A DNA stretch of 64,000 nt from Maribacter aquimaris (GTDB taxonomy: Bacteria > Bacteroidota > Bacteroidia > Flavobacteriales > Flavobacteriaceae): contig NZ_JABTCF010000008.1 in assembly GCF_014596745.1 (NCBI RefSeq), positions 169,088-233,087 on the forward strand. Reading direction: 5' to 3'. The notes under the pieces were generated by a model, which saw only the letters and a program-made list of their open reading frames with translations, did no database searches and was not told where the DNA came from. Below are positions 17,377 to 29,548 of this stretch, piece by piece. The position numbers and the translations under genes were made by a program. Numbering within the stretch: the stretch's first letter is position 1; each line of letters opens with the position of its first letter.

Positions 17377-20300
17377 TTGAGAAAAATACTTGTTAGAATA
17401 CTCTTGGTATTGTTGCTCATTAGTGTATTGGGCACGATAGTGCTTTCTATGCCTTTTGTCCAAACCCGTTTTGCAAAATATGCCACGAATTCAATAAATG
17501 AATCGTATGGTACGAATATCAATATCGACGGGATTCGTCTTTCATTGATCTCTTGGGACGTGGCCATCAAGGGTATTTATATTGAGGATTATCAAAAAGA
17601 CACTTTGTTTTACATCAATGAGTTGGGGACATCGGTTTTAAGTGCCCGTAATTTGACAAAGGGAAAACTGGAGTTTGGACATATCGATATCGATAAGCTC
17701 AATTTTAAACTGAAAACCTATAAGGACAGTTCGCTTACCAATCTGGAAGTGTTTATAGACAAGCTCGACGACAAACAACCCAGGAAACCGGGTACACCTC
17801 CCTTTTTTTTCTCATCATCCAGTGTTGGGATAGCCCATAGTAATTTTAGGCTGATTGATGAAAATCTAGAGAACGAGGAAACGTTGGACTTTAGGCAGTT
17901 GAACATTTCGGCTGGGAATTTTTTGATTTTGGGACCTGAGGTGTCCACGGATATAAAGGCTATGTCCTTTATAGATAAACGCGACATTGAAGTAAAAAAA
18001 CTCGCTACCAAGTTTAAATATACCAAGCAGCAAATGCGTTTTGATACCTTGAGTATTGAAACGCCCAAATCCCAATTGACCGGAAATCTTGTTTTTGATT
18101 ATGATCGAAAGGATTTTAAGGATTTTTTGAATAAGGTAAGGTTAACAGCTGACTTTAAGGATTCTAATCTGTCCCTGGATGATATAAACCTGCTTTATAA
18201 ACAATTTGGTGCCGGAAAAGTAGTTTCGTTCTCAGGGGATTTCAACGGGGTCTTAAATGACCTTAGTGCCGATAACCTTTTCCTGTTGTCTGAAAACACC
18301 GGGGTGCGGGGTGATTTCAATTTTAAGAACCTTTTTACCAAAAAAGAGCCTTTTGTAATGAAGGCCCAAATGAAAAACGTAACCAGTACCTACTATGAGT
18401 TGCGGTCTTTGATGCCCAACTTCATGAGTAGTAAGTCGATGTCCTCAACGTTTAGTAAACTCGGACAGTTTACCGTACGGGGTGAGGCCACGGTAACAGA
18501 GAGTTCGGTAAAAACCAAGGTCAATTTGAATACGGCCGTAGGTAGTAGTTATGCCGATTTGGAATTGACCGACTTCAATAATATCGATAATGCCGCCTAT
18601 AAGGGGTTTGTCTCTTTGATTGATTTTGACCTGGGTAATTTTGTGGATAATGAAAAATTGGGGAAAACTACCCTCGATTTTAATGTTGAGGGGAAAGGTT
18701 TTGTGCAGGAAAAGCTGAATACCGAAGTCATAGGGGAGGTGTATAGCATACAATTCAATAACTATGACTATAAGAACCTGAAGGTTTCCGGTATTCTTAA
18801 AGAGCAACTTTTTGACGGTTCGATCTTTAGCAATGACCCCAATATCAAATTCAATTTTAAGGGATTGGCCGATTTTGGGGAAGAAAGCAACAACTTTAAT
18901 TTCATCGCCAATGTTGAACACGCCGATTTAAAAAAATTGAATTTTATCAATGATAGTGTCTCTATTTTCAAGGGAAAAGTAAATATTGACATTACAGGGA
19001 ATTCCTTGGACAATATTGTGGGCGATGTCAATTTCACCAAAACGATTTTCCAAAATAAGAACGATACCTATTATTTCGATGATTTTAAGGTTACATCATC
19101 CTTTGAGAACGATTCTATCCGTACCATCGATATTAACTCGCCAGATATCATAACAGGTTATTTAAGGGGTAATTTCAGGGTCAAGGAATTGGGACAATTG
19201 CTGCAGAATTCCTTGGGGAGCATCTATACCAACTATAAGCCTTTCGATATATCCGGGGGGCAGACCCTGGCTTTTAATTTTAAGATATACAATAAAATCG
19301 TTGATGTCTTTTTCCCTGATGTCAAATTTGACCCCAATACCTTTATCAAGGGGAACATAATTGCGGACGAGGGGGATTTTAAATTAACATTCAAATCGCC
19401 CAGTATCTTGGCTTTTGGCAATGAAGCGGACAATATAGATATTAAGATAGATAACAAGAACCCATTGTTCAATACCTTCATTTCCGTAGGGGATCTGTCA
19501 ACCAATTATTACGATGTAAAGGACTTCAATCTCATCAATACCACATTGAAGGATACACTTTTCTTTAGGGCAGAATTTAAAGGGGGTAGCGAGTATAATG
19601 ATAGTTATAACCTGAACTTTTACCACACCTTCAATAAGGAGAACAAATCGGTGATAGGTTTAAAGAAATCCGATATCAGTTTTAAGAATAATACCTGGAT
19701 CTTGAATAGGGAAGGGAACAAAAAGAACAAGGTCATTTTCAATAAGACCCTTGATAGTATCGTGATCGAGGAAATTGTAATGAACAATAGCAAGTATGAA
19801 CAGATCAGGTTAAAGGGGCAATTGGCCGATTCTACCTATAAGGATCTTGAGTTGCAATTCAAGATTGTTTCCTTGGACAAGATTACTCCCGCAATCGACA
19901 GTTTAAGGTTGGAAGGTGAGGTCAATGGTACTTTGAACGTATTGCAAAAGGATGATGTGTATCTACCTTCGTCGAATTTGGGCATAACCGATTTTTCGGT
20001 CAACGGATTCCGTTTGGGCGATTTGACCATGGGTATTGTTGGTAATCGTGATCTTACCGATTTTGTGGTCAATACCCAAATAACGGAAAATGGGGTTGAG
20101 AAGTTAAGCGTTATTGGGAACATCCTGAATAAAACCGAATTGCCCCAAGCGAACCTAATGGCCAATTTCAATGGGTTCAGTCTAGAGCCGTTTAGTCCGT
20201 TGGGAGAAGGGGTGATAACGAATATCAGAGGGGAATTATTTGGTAGTGCTAAACTGACGGGCGACATTGACAATCCTGTTTTTAGCGGTTTGTTGACGCT

Positions 20301-21834
20301 TGATAATGCCGGTATCGCAATTCCTTATTTAAACGTTGATTATGGATTTGCCCAAAACTCCCGTGTTAGACTGTCCAATCAGTCCTTTAATTTTGAGGAA
20401 ATCAAGATTACCGACGTGGCGCGTAAAACCAAGGCTACTTTGGATGGTTCCATAACACATAGTTTCTTCAGGGATTGGGCGTTGGATTTGAATGTGGATA
20501 CCAATAATGGTCCTTTCTTGATTTTGGACACTCCGTTTGAGGAGGAGGTGTTATATTACGGTACGGGCTTTTTAAATGGCTCAGGGCGTATTTTTGGGTC
20601 TACAAGGGCATTGACCATTAATGTGGATGGAAAAACAGCAAAAGGCACCTCGTTGAAGATACCATTGAGTGACGTGGCTACGGTTGGGGATTATTCCTAT
20701 ATAAAGTTTATTGAAAAGAACGAACGTGAAATCGATCGGGGAGAACGGGTGTTACGGCAAATACAAGGGTTGGAAATGGAATTCAACCTGGATGTTACGC
20801 CAGATGCCGAGGTCGAGATCGTTACCGATCAAAAAACAGGAAGTTCCTTAAAGGGGACTGGGGAGGGGTTGCTGTTGATCCGGATCAATACCAAGGATAA
20901 ATTTGAGATGTTCGGTGACTTTGTTGTGGTTACGGGGGAATTCAACTATAAGTTCGGCGGGGTAATCAACAAAACTTTTAAGGTAAAACCGGGGGGCACT
21001 ATAGTTTGGGATCGCGATCCGCTCTCTGCAACTTTGAATATGGAGGCCGTATATTCCTTAAATGCGAATCCAGCACCTTTACTCGATAATGCTGGTTATA
21101 CCCGAAGAATACCCACAGATGTGGTCATACAGTTAACCGATGAGCTCCAGAGTCCGGAAATAGACTTCAGTATTGAGTTCCCGGGCACAAGTTCAATTGT
21201 GAAATCAGAATTGGAGTATCGGTTGCAAGATCCCCAAGTGGAAGAAAAGAATGCTATTTTTTTATTGGCCCAAGGGACTTTCGTGAATGATCAAAGTGGA
21301 ATTAATTCACAAGCCGTTACGGGAAACTTGATCCAGTCGGCATCGGGCTTGTTGAACCAGGTTCTCAGTGGGGGTAATGATAAGTTCAATTTAGGACTCT
21401 CCTATGAGCAAGGAATCCAGGATACAAGTGCCGATATTGAAACGGAGAATAGGATAGGGGTAACGGTGTCCACAAGAATCAGCGATCGCATCCTTTTGAA
21501 CGGTAAGGTCGGTGTTCCTGTCGGTGGGGCTACTGAAACCGTTGTGGCGGGGGATTTTGAATTGCAATTGCTCTTGAATGAGGAAGGGACCTTGAGTGCG
21601 AAGTTCTTCAACAGGGAAAATGAAATACAGGCTTTGTTGGGGGAACGCCAAGGATATACCCAAGGAGCAGGTTTATCCTATGAAGTGGATTTCAATAGTT
21701 TTAAAGAGCTTATGCAGAAAATGTTCAACAATAAGAAGGACAATGAAGGGCAAGATGAAAAGCAGCTTATGCCGATAGAGGTGATGGGTAGGGATAGTTT
21801 ATTGCTATTTCAAGAGAAAACCAGGAAGCCTTGA
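17377..21834 (+). CDS. tamB: TamB-like translocation and assembly module / AsmA-like envelope protein
   Basis: This 1485-residue protein has an N-terminal membrane anchor (about 5-30) followed by very long beta-rich sequence. A C-terminal DUF490/TamB domain occupies roughly the last 400 residues and includes FGDFVVVTGEFNYKFGG and GGTIVWDRDPLSATLNMEA. TamB-type proteins form a periplasm-spanning hydrophobic groove used for lipid transport and outer-membrane protein assembly. The frame has no ATG; the TTG at 17377 yields the hydrophobic N terminus directly, and an in-frame TGA lies at 17338. It is divergent from tsaD, an arrangement common in Flavobacteriia as I recall. Confidence 0.9.
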   Translation: MRKILVRILLVLLLISVLGTIVLSMPFVQTRFAKYATNSINESYGTNINIDGIRLSLISWDVAIKGIYIEDYQKDTLFYINELGTSVLSARNLTKGKLEFGHIDIDKLNFKLKTYKDSSLTNLEVFIDKLDDKQPRKPGTPPFFFSSSSVGIAHSNFRLIDENLENEETLDFRQLNISAGNFLILGPEVSTDIKAMSFIDKRDIEVKKLATKFKYTKQQMRFDTLSIETPKSQLTGNLVFDYDRKDFKDFLNKVRLTADFKDSNLSLDDINLLYKQFGAGKVVSFSGDFNGVLNDLSADNLFLLSENTGVRGDFNFKNLFTKKEPFVMKAQMKNVTSTYYELRSLMPNFMSSKSMSSTFSKLGQFTVRGEATVTESSVKTKVNLNTAVGSSYADLELTDFNNIDNAAYKGFVSLIDFDLGNFVDNEKLGKTTLDFNVEGKGFVQEKLNTEVIGEVYSIQFNNYDYKNLKVSGILKEQLFDGSIFSNDPNIKFNFKGLADFGEESNNFNFIANVEHADLKKLNFINDSVSIFKGKVNIDITGNSLDNIVGDVNFTKTIFQNKNDTYYFDDFKVTSSFENDSIRTIDINSPDIITGYLRGNFRVKELGQLLQNSLGSIYTNYKPFDISGGQTLAFNFKIYNKIVDVFFPDVKFDPNTFIKGNIIADEGDFKLTFKSPSILAFGNEADNIDIKIDNKNPLFNTFISVGDLSTNYYDVKDFNLINTTLKDTLFFRAEFKGGSEYNDSYNLNFYHTFNKENKSVIGLKKSDISFKNNTWILNREGNKKNKVIFNKTLDSIVIEEIVMNNSKYEQIRLKGQLADSTYKDLELQFKIVSLDKITPAIDSLRLEGEVNGTLNVLQKDDVYLPSSNLGITDFSVNGFRLGDLTMGIVGNRDLTDFVVNTQITENGVEKLSVIGNILNKTELPQANLMANFNGFSLEPFSPLGEGVITNIRGELFGSAKLTGDIDNPVFSGLLTLDNAGIAIPYLNVDYGFAQNSRVRLSNQSFNFEEIKITDVARKTKATLDGSITHSFFRDWALDLNVDTNNGPFLILDTPFEEEVLYYGTGFLNGSGRIFGSTRALTINVDGKTAKGTSLKIPLSDVATVGDYSYIKFIEKNEREIDRGERVLRQIQGLEMEFNLDVTPDAEVEIVTDQKTGSSLKGTGEGLLLIRINTKDKFEMFGDFVVVTGEFNYKFGGVINKTFKVKPGGTIVWDRDPLSATLNMEAVYSLNANPAPLLDNAGYTRRIPTDVVIQLTDELQSPEIDFSIEFPGTSSIVKSELEYRLQDPQVEEKNAIFLLAQGTFVNDQSGINSQAVTGNLIQSASGLLNQVLSGGNDKFNLGLSYEQGIQDTSADIETENRIGVTVSTRISDRILLNGKVGVPVGGATETVVAGDFELQLLLNEEGTLSAKFFNRENEIQALLGERQGYTQGAGLSYEVDFNSFKELMQKMFNNKKDNEGQDEKQLMPIEVMGRDSLLLFQEKTRKP

Positions 21835-21992
21835 TGTAATGTAACAATTTCGATTTGATATGTGTTATTTGGAACACCGGGGTGTTATTTATTAAACGAA
21901 AACGATTGAGGGTGTTTTTCGGTTGATATTAAGGGTTAAATCAGTTCTTTTTATGGAATAAGTTTGTTAATTTTGTTGGCTTAATTTTCTAT

Positions 21993-22976
21993 ATGGCGAA
22001 TATTGGAAAAATAGGTGTTTTTACTTCAGGGGGAGATTCCCCAGGAATGAACGCAGCAATACGTTCCGTTGTTAGGACCTGTGCTTATTTAAAGGTCGAA
22101 TGTGTTGGTATCTATAGAGGATATCAAGGAATGATCGAGGGGGATTTCAAACCCATGGATGCCAGAAGCGTCAACAACATTATCAATAAGGGTGGTACTA
22201 TCTTGAAATCCGCCCGTTGTAAGGAATTCAGGACCAAGGAAGGTCGTCAAAAAGCATACGACAATTTACGTAAGGAAGGTATCGACGCTTTTGTGGTTAT
22301 CGGCGGTGACGGTAGTTTTACCGGAGCTATGATTTTCAACCAGGAATTTCATTTTCCCATAATCGGAATTCCGGGCACTATTGATAATGATATCTTCGGA
22401 ACGACATTTACGTTAGGTTTTGATACCGCCTTGAACACGGTGGTTGAGGCCATAGATAAAATTCGGGATACGGCAAGTTCCCACAACAGATTGTTCTTTG
22501 TAGAGGTAATGGGCCGGGATGTGGGTCATATTGCTTTGAATGCCGGTGTAGGCGCTGGTGCTGAGGAGATATTGATCCCTGAAGAGAATTTAGGAAGGGA
22601 GCGATTGTTGGAATCCTTAAAAAGAAGTAAGGAGTCGGGAAAATCATCGAGTATCGTCATCGTTGCCGAAGGTGATAAAACCGGGAAGAATATTTTTGAG
22701 TTGAAGGAATATGTTGAGGAGAATTTCCCTGATTATGATGTAAGGGTTTCCGTTCTTGGGCATATGCAGCGTGGTGGTTCACCTTCTTGTTATGATAGGG
22801 TATTGGCCAGTCGCATGGGCGTTAAGGCCGTAGAAGCTTTGTTGCAGGGCAAAACCAACCTTATGGTAGGTGTTCAGGATAATGAGCTTATACTAACCCC
22901 GATACACAAGGCCATTAAGGGTCATACTAAAATCGATAAAGAACTCATTAGGGTTTCAGATATAATGTCAATATAA
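21993..22976 (+). CDS. pfkA: 6-phosphofructokinase
   Basis: This 327-residue ATP-dependent phosphofructokinase converts fructose-6-phosphate to fructose-1,6-bisphosphate, the committed step of glycolysis. It shows the ATP-binding TSGGDSPGMNAAIRSVVR at about 11-28 and GGDGSF at about 103-108. It also shows the catalytic PGTIDND loop, and MGRDVGHIAL for substrate contact. The GGDG motif with Gly after Asp marks the ATP-dependent type. A -7-like TAATTTTG lies at 21968-21975, only 17 bp before the ATG, with no clear -33. It is followed 22 bp later by gap, so glycolytic steps are co-expressed. Confidence 0.97.
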   Translation: MANIGKIGVFTSGGDSPGMNAAIRSVVRTCAYLKVECVGIYRGYQGMIEGDFKPMDARSVNNIINKGGTILKSARCKEFRTKEGRQKAYDNLRKEGIDAFVVIGGDGSFTGAMIFNQEFHFPIIGIPGTIDNDIFGTTFTLGFDTALNTVVEAIDKIRDTASSHNRLFFVEVMGRDVGHIALNAGVGAGAEEILIPEENLGRERLLESLKRSKESGKSSSIVIVAEGDKTGKNIFELKEYVEENFPDYDVRVSVLGHMQRGGSPSCYDRVLASRMGVKAVEALLQGKTNLMVGVQDNELILTPIHKAIKGHTKIDKELIRVSDIMSI

Positions 22977-22995
22977 TTTTAATTTAAATAAGTAA

Positions 22996-24000
<1,005 letters not shown>

Positions 24001-24023
24001 GTTTTAAATTAATTAGTATATGT

Positions 24024-24067
24024 AATCCTGAAAATTATTGATTTTTAATAGTTTTCAGGATTCTTTT
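24024..24067 (+). terminator. Hairpin between gap and the kinase gene
   Basis: An 11-bp perfect stem pairs 24024-24034 with 24052-24062. It can be extended inward by about five pairs (one G-U) to a 7-nt loop. CTTTTT follows. It fits an intrinsic terminator for pfkA-gap, yet the next start codon is only 14 bp beyond it. Expression of that gene must come from read-through or from a promoter hidden in the hairpin. Confidence 0.75.
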
Positions 24068-24080
24068 TAAATGGTGATCT

Positions 24081-24932
<852 letters not shown>

Positions 24933-24936
24933 CGTT

Positions 24937-25317
24937 TTAAACAACGGCGATCATCGAGATCTCCACATTTACGAATTTTGGTAGATTGGCCACCTCTACA
25001 GTTTCCCTTGCAGGGGCTGTGGCTGCATCAAAATAATTGGCGTAAACATCGTTTATTTCCGAGAATTGGTTCATGTCACTAATAAAAATAGATGACTTGA
25101 CCACATTTTCAAAAGTCATTCCGGCTTCAAGAAGAATCGCTCTGAGGTTTTCCATGCACTGCTTGGTCTCCTTGGCTATATCGCCTTCAATGAGGTTACC
25201 GGTCTTTGGGTCGATGGGTATCTGTCCGGATATGTATAATGTGGTGCCAGAAAGAACTGCTTGGTTGTAAGGTCCTATTGGTGCCGGGGCGTTTTTGGTG
25301 TTTATTATTTTCTTCAT
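24937..25317 (-). CDS. ridA: RidA family enamine/imine deaminase
   Basis: This 126-residue protein of the YjgF/YER057c/UK114 family hydrolyses reactive enamines and imines formed by PLP enzymes such as threonine dehydratase. Typical motifs are APAPIGPYNQAV at about 9-20, YISGQIPIDPKTG at about 28-40, and PARETVEVANLPK at about 103-115. The conserved Arg of the last motif, which binds the carboxylate, is present. It lies downstream of lptD with an 83-bp gap and has its own -7-like promoter element. Confidence 0.95.
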   Translation of the reverse strand: MKKIINTKNAPAPIGPYNQAVLSGTTLYISGQIPIDPKTGNLIEGDIAKETKQCMENLRAILLEAGMTFENVVKSSIFISDMNQFSEINDVYANYFDAATAPARETVEVANLPKFVNVEISMIAVV

Positions 25318-25364
25318 TTGTGTATTGTTTTTGGAATATTGGGGATTTTATAAAGCTCGTTAAA

Positions 25365-25372
25365 CAAATATA
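25365..25372 (-). promoter_or_regulatory. Possible -7 promoter element for ridA
   Basis: On the - strand this reads TATATTTG, an exact match to the Bacteroidota -7 consensus TAnnTTTG, 48 bp upstream of the ridA start codon. I see no TTG at the expected -33 position, so the call is weak. Confidence 0.3.
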
Positions 25373-25400
25373 TAAGATTTGAGTAATGTTAGTAGGTCGA

Positions 25401-28091
25401 TTACTTACTTCTATTCTCCCATTTAAGGTCCTTGAGTATCGAGCTTTTTATCCCAATAAAGAAGTACCATCTTTTATAAGTGCCAAAGGGGGTCCAGTTA
25501 AAGCGCATCACAAAACTTTTTAAATCACGTTCAAAACGTAATTGCGTAAGGGTAAATCCTTTTCCTTTAAAGTCATAACCAGAGGAACCACCGACCTTCC
25601 ATCGGGGCGAGAGCTCTATGTCACCGGAAAACATCAATGAATGGCTACTGAATTCATTTTGCCGGGCAGAATTGGAGTATGAAGCGGAATAGGCAAGTCT
25701 AAGATTCCATGGGATTTTAGTGCCGTAAATAGGGTTTTCCACATCTTCGCCTTCTTTTGATTCGTTCATTGGGTTATCCTGAAAATTATCGGCACGGCCA
25801 AAGAGATCATCCGTACGACCTCCACTTTGGGCAACGTAGTCATAAGGGTTCTCATCCTTCTTTTCATCCTTTTTCTTGTCTTTGTTGAAAATCTCGCTAT
25901 CCAAGGAGTATCCAACGTTGAAATTGGCCCGGGTTAAGCGAAAAAGACTTCCTCCATTTTTTACATTAAAGGTGTTTATTCGTGTTCCATTGTTGTCAAT
26001 GGCATAAGGATCTAATCCTGCTGAAAAGTTTATCGACATTTTGCTGTCGAGGATAGAGGTACCGCCATTTACACTTAATGGACTTAGTTTAAGGGAGTCC
26101 GATTCAAAATTATAGCCCGTTGAAATATTGAAATTACTAAGGATCGGAACCTTTTTTGGTTCCGTGGCAGTTGAATCCTTGTCCCGTACTTTGGCCTCCA
26201 GGGTATTGGCCAATGAAAAACTAAGACTGTTCGATTTGCTTAAGCTGGGCGATCCGTATAAGGTGTTCTGGAAACGTGTAAATTGAACCACATCCCCATC
26301 CCCATCAATATACTCATCATAAAACTTCTCAAAGGAAGGGGCGTAACCATAACTCAATGAAGGACGCATGACATGGCGTATGGCCTGTATTTTTTTATCC
26401 TCCCCAAGGTTGAAAGTACCATATAAAGTGGTTCCCACGCTGGCGCTGAAATTGTATTTGTTAAATCGGTCAAAACCACTGACCGTATCGGTCACAATCT
26501 CTTCAAGGTCATTGTTATAGCTTTTGTCATAGGTCTGCATGGTCCAAACATCCTCATAACTACCTCCTACACTAACACTGAAAAATTTCGCAACCTTAAA
26601 GTTCGTGGTAATCGGAATAGTATGTTTTGCCCCCATTTTGGCCCCATCGAACATTTCGCTTTTCAAAAAATCATCATCAGTGGTTGAAATCTTGTTCGCG
26701 GCACTCAAATCGTACTGAAAGTTGATGTTTTGAATAATACCTTTCTTAATGCCATCCCTTTTGGCGAATGGATAGATTCGTTCCATACTGGCCTGTAAGG
26801 TAGGTAAGGTCAATTCAATGGCCTTGGTATTGGTGTTTTGACTATGGGTAGCCGTTAAACTCATATTCACTGAGGGATAGGCCGGGAAAGTCTTGGAATA
26901 CGAAATCGAGGAAGATAGCGTATTGTTCTGGGTACTAGGTAAATTACGTTGTTGCAATGAATTTCTGTAATACTCACTACTACCCATATTCACGGAAGCG
27001 GAAAACCTGGAGTTGGGACTCGCTTTTGTGTCCTGGGAGTGCGAAATTTGGATGTTCCAGTTTTTGGTGAGGCTATAATCGCTAAAGCCCTTTTGGCTGG
27101 TGACCAAATTTTCGAACCTGAAGTTAATGTTTCCACTGTATTTATAGCGCTTGGAATAAATTGATTGGGTCTTGAAACCCCAACTACCGTTGGTGTAAAA
27201 ATCCCCGGTAACCAATATATCGGCATATTCACCAATAGGGACATAGTAACCCAAGTCCTGAAGGAAATATCCCCTGTCGGCTTGGTTTCCGAATGTTGGC
27301 ATCATAACCCCCGCAGCCCTTCCCACGGTCAAGGGGAAATAAGCAAAGGGCATGGCGATTGGTGTTGGTACATCAGCAATATAGAGGTTGCTGTAACCCG
27401 CTATAACCTTTTTCTTAGGAACAAACTTCGCCTTACGGATCCTAATGTAATAATCAGGGTTTATCGTGTCTGTCGATGTGGTGATCTTTGCTTCACTCAA
27501 AAAATAGACCGAGTCATTTTCTTTCTTGGTAACATCGGCATAAACTTTCATGGCATCACTACCCAATTGTCCAAGACCAGCCTGTTGTTCTGTCCTCGAA
27601 TTCCAAATAATGGCTTTTTGGGTATCGAAATTAAAGCGTATGGAGTCTGGAATCACCTCATTCTGCCCCTGTTTGAAATAGGGGAGTTGTGTATAATTGC
27701 CAAGCGAATCCTTTATACGTCCGGCATATACTTCATTCTTTACGTAATCCATGACAATGATACCGGCCCGTAGTTCGGTATCCTGATATTGGATTTCAGC
27801 CTCATTATAGAGATAGACCTTCTGTTCCTTTTGATTTAGCCTCACATAATCCGTTGCCTTGTACTTAATGACGTCCAATAAAAGCGGAGGTTTGGTTTTT
27901 ACGGTATCGACAGCGGTGGAATCATTCTTTGAATTCTTTAAGAGTTCGGCCTCAGTGAGCAAGGGTGCGATAATCGTATCCTGCTCAGCTTTAATGGGTA
28001 AAGGAATGATTTTTCCTTCTTGGGCATGACCAAAAACACCACCGATTATAAGTAGGAATAGGAAAAGTAAATAGTGTTTATTTGATTGCAA
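25401..28091 (-). CDS. lptD: Bacteroidota-type LPS-assembly protein LptD
   Basis: This 896-residue outer-membrane protein should insert lipopolysaccharide into the outer leaflet. A signal peptide covers residues 1-24 (MQSNKHYLLFLFLLIIGGVF, then GHAQ). An OstA/LptA-like periplasmic domain lies at about 75-260 (VYLYNEAEIQYQDTELRAG, AIIWNSRTEQ). A large C-terminal beta-barrel follows, rich in alternating aromatic strands and ending KWENRSK. Length and layout match the 'putative LPS assembly protein LptD' of Flavobacteriia rather than the proteobacterial form. It diverges from the amidase gene with 131 bp between them. An exact -7 match (TAAGTTTG on the - strand, 28146 to 28139) lies upstream without a clear -33. 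Confidence 0.88.
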   Translation of the reverse strand: MQSNKHYLLFLFLLIIGGVFGHAQEGKIIPLPIKAEQDTIIAPLLTEAELLKNSKNDSTAVDTVKTKPPLLLDVIKYKATDYVRLNQKEQKVYLYNEAEIQYQDTELRAGIIVMDYVKNEVYAGRIKDSLGNYTQLPYFKQGQNEVIPDSIRFNFDTQKAIIWNSRTEQQAGLGQLGSDAMKVYADVTKKENDSVYFLSEAKITTSTDTINPDYYIRIRKAKFVPKKKVIAGYSNLYIADVPTPIAMPFAYFPLTVGRAAGVMMPTFGNQADRGYFLQDLGYYVPIGEYADILVTGDFYTNGSWGFKTQSIYSKRYKYSGNINFRFENLVTSQKGFSDYSLTKNWNIQISHSQDTKASPNSRFSASVNMGSSEYYRNSLQQRNLPSTQNNTLSSSISYSKTFPAYPSVNMSLTATHSQNTNTKAIELTLPTLQASMERIYPFAKRDGIKKGIIQNINFQYDLSAANKISTTDDDFLKSEMFDGAKMGAKHTIPITTNFKVAKFFSVSVGGSYEDVWTMQTYDKSYNNDLEEIVTDTVSGFDRFNKYNFSASVGTTLYGTFNLGEDKKIQAIRHVMRPSLSYGYAPSFEKFYDEYIDGDGDVVQFTRFQNTLYGSPSLSKSNSLSFSLANTLEAKVRDKDSTATEPKKVPILSNFNISTGYNFESDSLKLSPLSVNGGTSILDSKMSINFSAGLDPYAIDNNGTRINTFNVKNGGSLFRLTRANFNVGYSLDSEIFNKDKKKDEKKDENPYDYVAQSGGRTDDLFGRADNFQDNPMNESKEGEDVENPIYGTKIPWNLRLAYSASYSNSARQNEFSSHSLMFSGDIELSPRWKVGGSSGYDFKGKGFTLTQLRFERDLKSFVMRFNWTPFGTYKRWYFFIGIKSSILKDLKWENRSK

Positions 28092-28222
28092 GGCTTTATA
28101 TCCTATTTTTGTAAAAGTATGGCTTGATTTTAGGAAGTCAAACTTACATATATTTTTTGTTCCTCTTATAGGGTATTACAATAAATTTAACCAATTTAAG
28201 ATTCTCAAATCATCTTGCGAAT

Positions 28223-29536
28223 ATGAATTTCAAACGTTTTTTTCTTACCGTTTTATTACTATTACCCTTTTTATATTCTGCATATGCCAATGATAATGGA
28301 CCACATAGGAATGATGGTAAGTTTGTCGTGGTTTTGGATGCGGGTCATGGTGGACATGATCCCGGTAATTTGGGAAATGGGTATCTGGAAAAGGACATTG
28401 CGTTGAAAATAGTCCTGAATGTGGGTAAAATTTTGGAGGCCAACCCCGATATCAAGGTTATTTACACGAGAAAGGACGATACTTTTGTCGATTTGTTCGT
28501 GCGTGGCGAAATTGCCAACAAGGCCAATGCCGATCTTTTTGTTTCCGTACATTGTGATTCCCATTCTTCAGATGCCCACGGTGCGGGTACATTTGTTTTG
28601 GGGTTGCATGCCAACAAACAAAATTTTGAGATTGCAAAGAAAGAGAACTCGGTAATCTATCTCGAGGACAATTATGCGGATAGGTATGCGGATTATGATA
28701 TCAACTCCCCTGAATCCATTATTGGGCTTACCATAATGCAGGAAGAGTTTTTGGATCAAAGTATTGCCTTGGCCAAAATGATCCAGGATAATTTCACAGG
28801 GAAGTTGAAACGTGTGAATAGAAAAGTAAAACAAGCAGGTTTCATTGTATTGCACCAGACGTTTATGCCCAGTGTTTTGGTAGAAACAGGTTTCCTTACC
28901 AATAAATCGGAAGGGGCCTACCTGAATTCGAAAAAAGGTCAGGCCGAAGTTGGAAAGGCCATAGCGGATGCGATCCTTATATACAAGAAAAATGTGCATA
29001 CCGGTATCGGTTATGTTCCAAACAAGGGGATTGAAAAGGAATTGGCCCCCAAAGAGGCAGTGTCAATACCGGAGCAAAAGGAATCCCCCGTTGATGCAGT
29101 GGTAGTGATCCCTAAAAAAGAAGTGCCACCGAAACCAAAGCCCGTAGCGGAGGAAGTGGCCAAAGAACCAGTATCTGGATCCGATGTGGCAACCACTGTA
29201 CAAGAGGATCCTGATAAAGAGAGGGCTGCGGTCAAAGAGGAAGCACCAACCGTGAAGAAGTCCGGAATGCCCCAAATATCCTTCAAGGTACAAATAATGG
29301 CAACTGCCAAAGATCTTGAATTGGTTCCTCAAAATTTTAAAGGGCTTTCAAGGGTGGCCCAGGAACCCTTTAAGAATCTCTTTCGCTATATGTATGGGAA
29401 TACCCATTCTTTTAGAGAGGCAAAAATGCTAAAATCAAATGCTGATATTAAGGGTTTTTCCGGTTCCTATATAGTTGCATACAAAGATGGTGTGCGAATT
29501 CCGGTTGCCGAAGCGCTTAAATACGTTTCGGAATAA
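28223..29536 (+). CDS. N-acetylmuramoyl-L-alanine amidase with C-terminal SPOR-like domain
   Basis: This 437-residue exported enzyme cleaves the amide between muramic acid and the stem peptide during cell separation. It has a signal peptide (about 1-22, ending SAYA). The Amidase_3 domain covers about 33-255 and has the zinc ligands His42 (DAGHGG), Glu56 (YLEKD) and His110 (SVHCDS). The catalytic Glu lies in VLVETGF. A Pro/Lys/Glu/Val-rich linker (about 265-345) leads to a C-terminal stretch of about 80 residues beginning FKVQIMATAKD, which resembles a SPOR peptidoglycan-binding domain. It is divergent from lptD and upstream of the MCE gene, an envelope-biogenesis neighbourhood. Confidence 0.93.
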   Translation: MNFKRFFLTVLLLLPFLYSAYANDNGPHRNDGKFVVVLDAGHGGHDPGNLGNGYLEKDIALKIVLNVGKILEANPDIKVIYTRKDDTFVDLFVRGEIANKANADLFVSVHCDSHSSDAHGAGTFVLGLHANKQNFEIAKKENSVIYLEDNYADRYADYDINSPESIIGLTIMQEEFLDQSIALAKMIQDNFTGKLKRVNRKVKQAGFIVLHQTFMPSVLVETGFLTNKSEGAYLNSKKGQAEVGKAIADAILIYKKNVHTGIGYVPNKGIEKELAPKEAVSIPEQKESPVDAVVVIPKKEVPPKPKPVAEEVAKEPVSGSDVATTVQEDPDKERAAVKEEAPTVKKSGMPQISFKVQIMATAKDLELVPQNFKGLSRVAQEPFKNLFRYMYGNTHSFREAKMLKSNADIKGFSGSYIVAYKDGVRIPVAEALKYVSE

Positions 29537-29548
29537 TAACAGCAGTCT

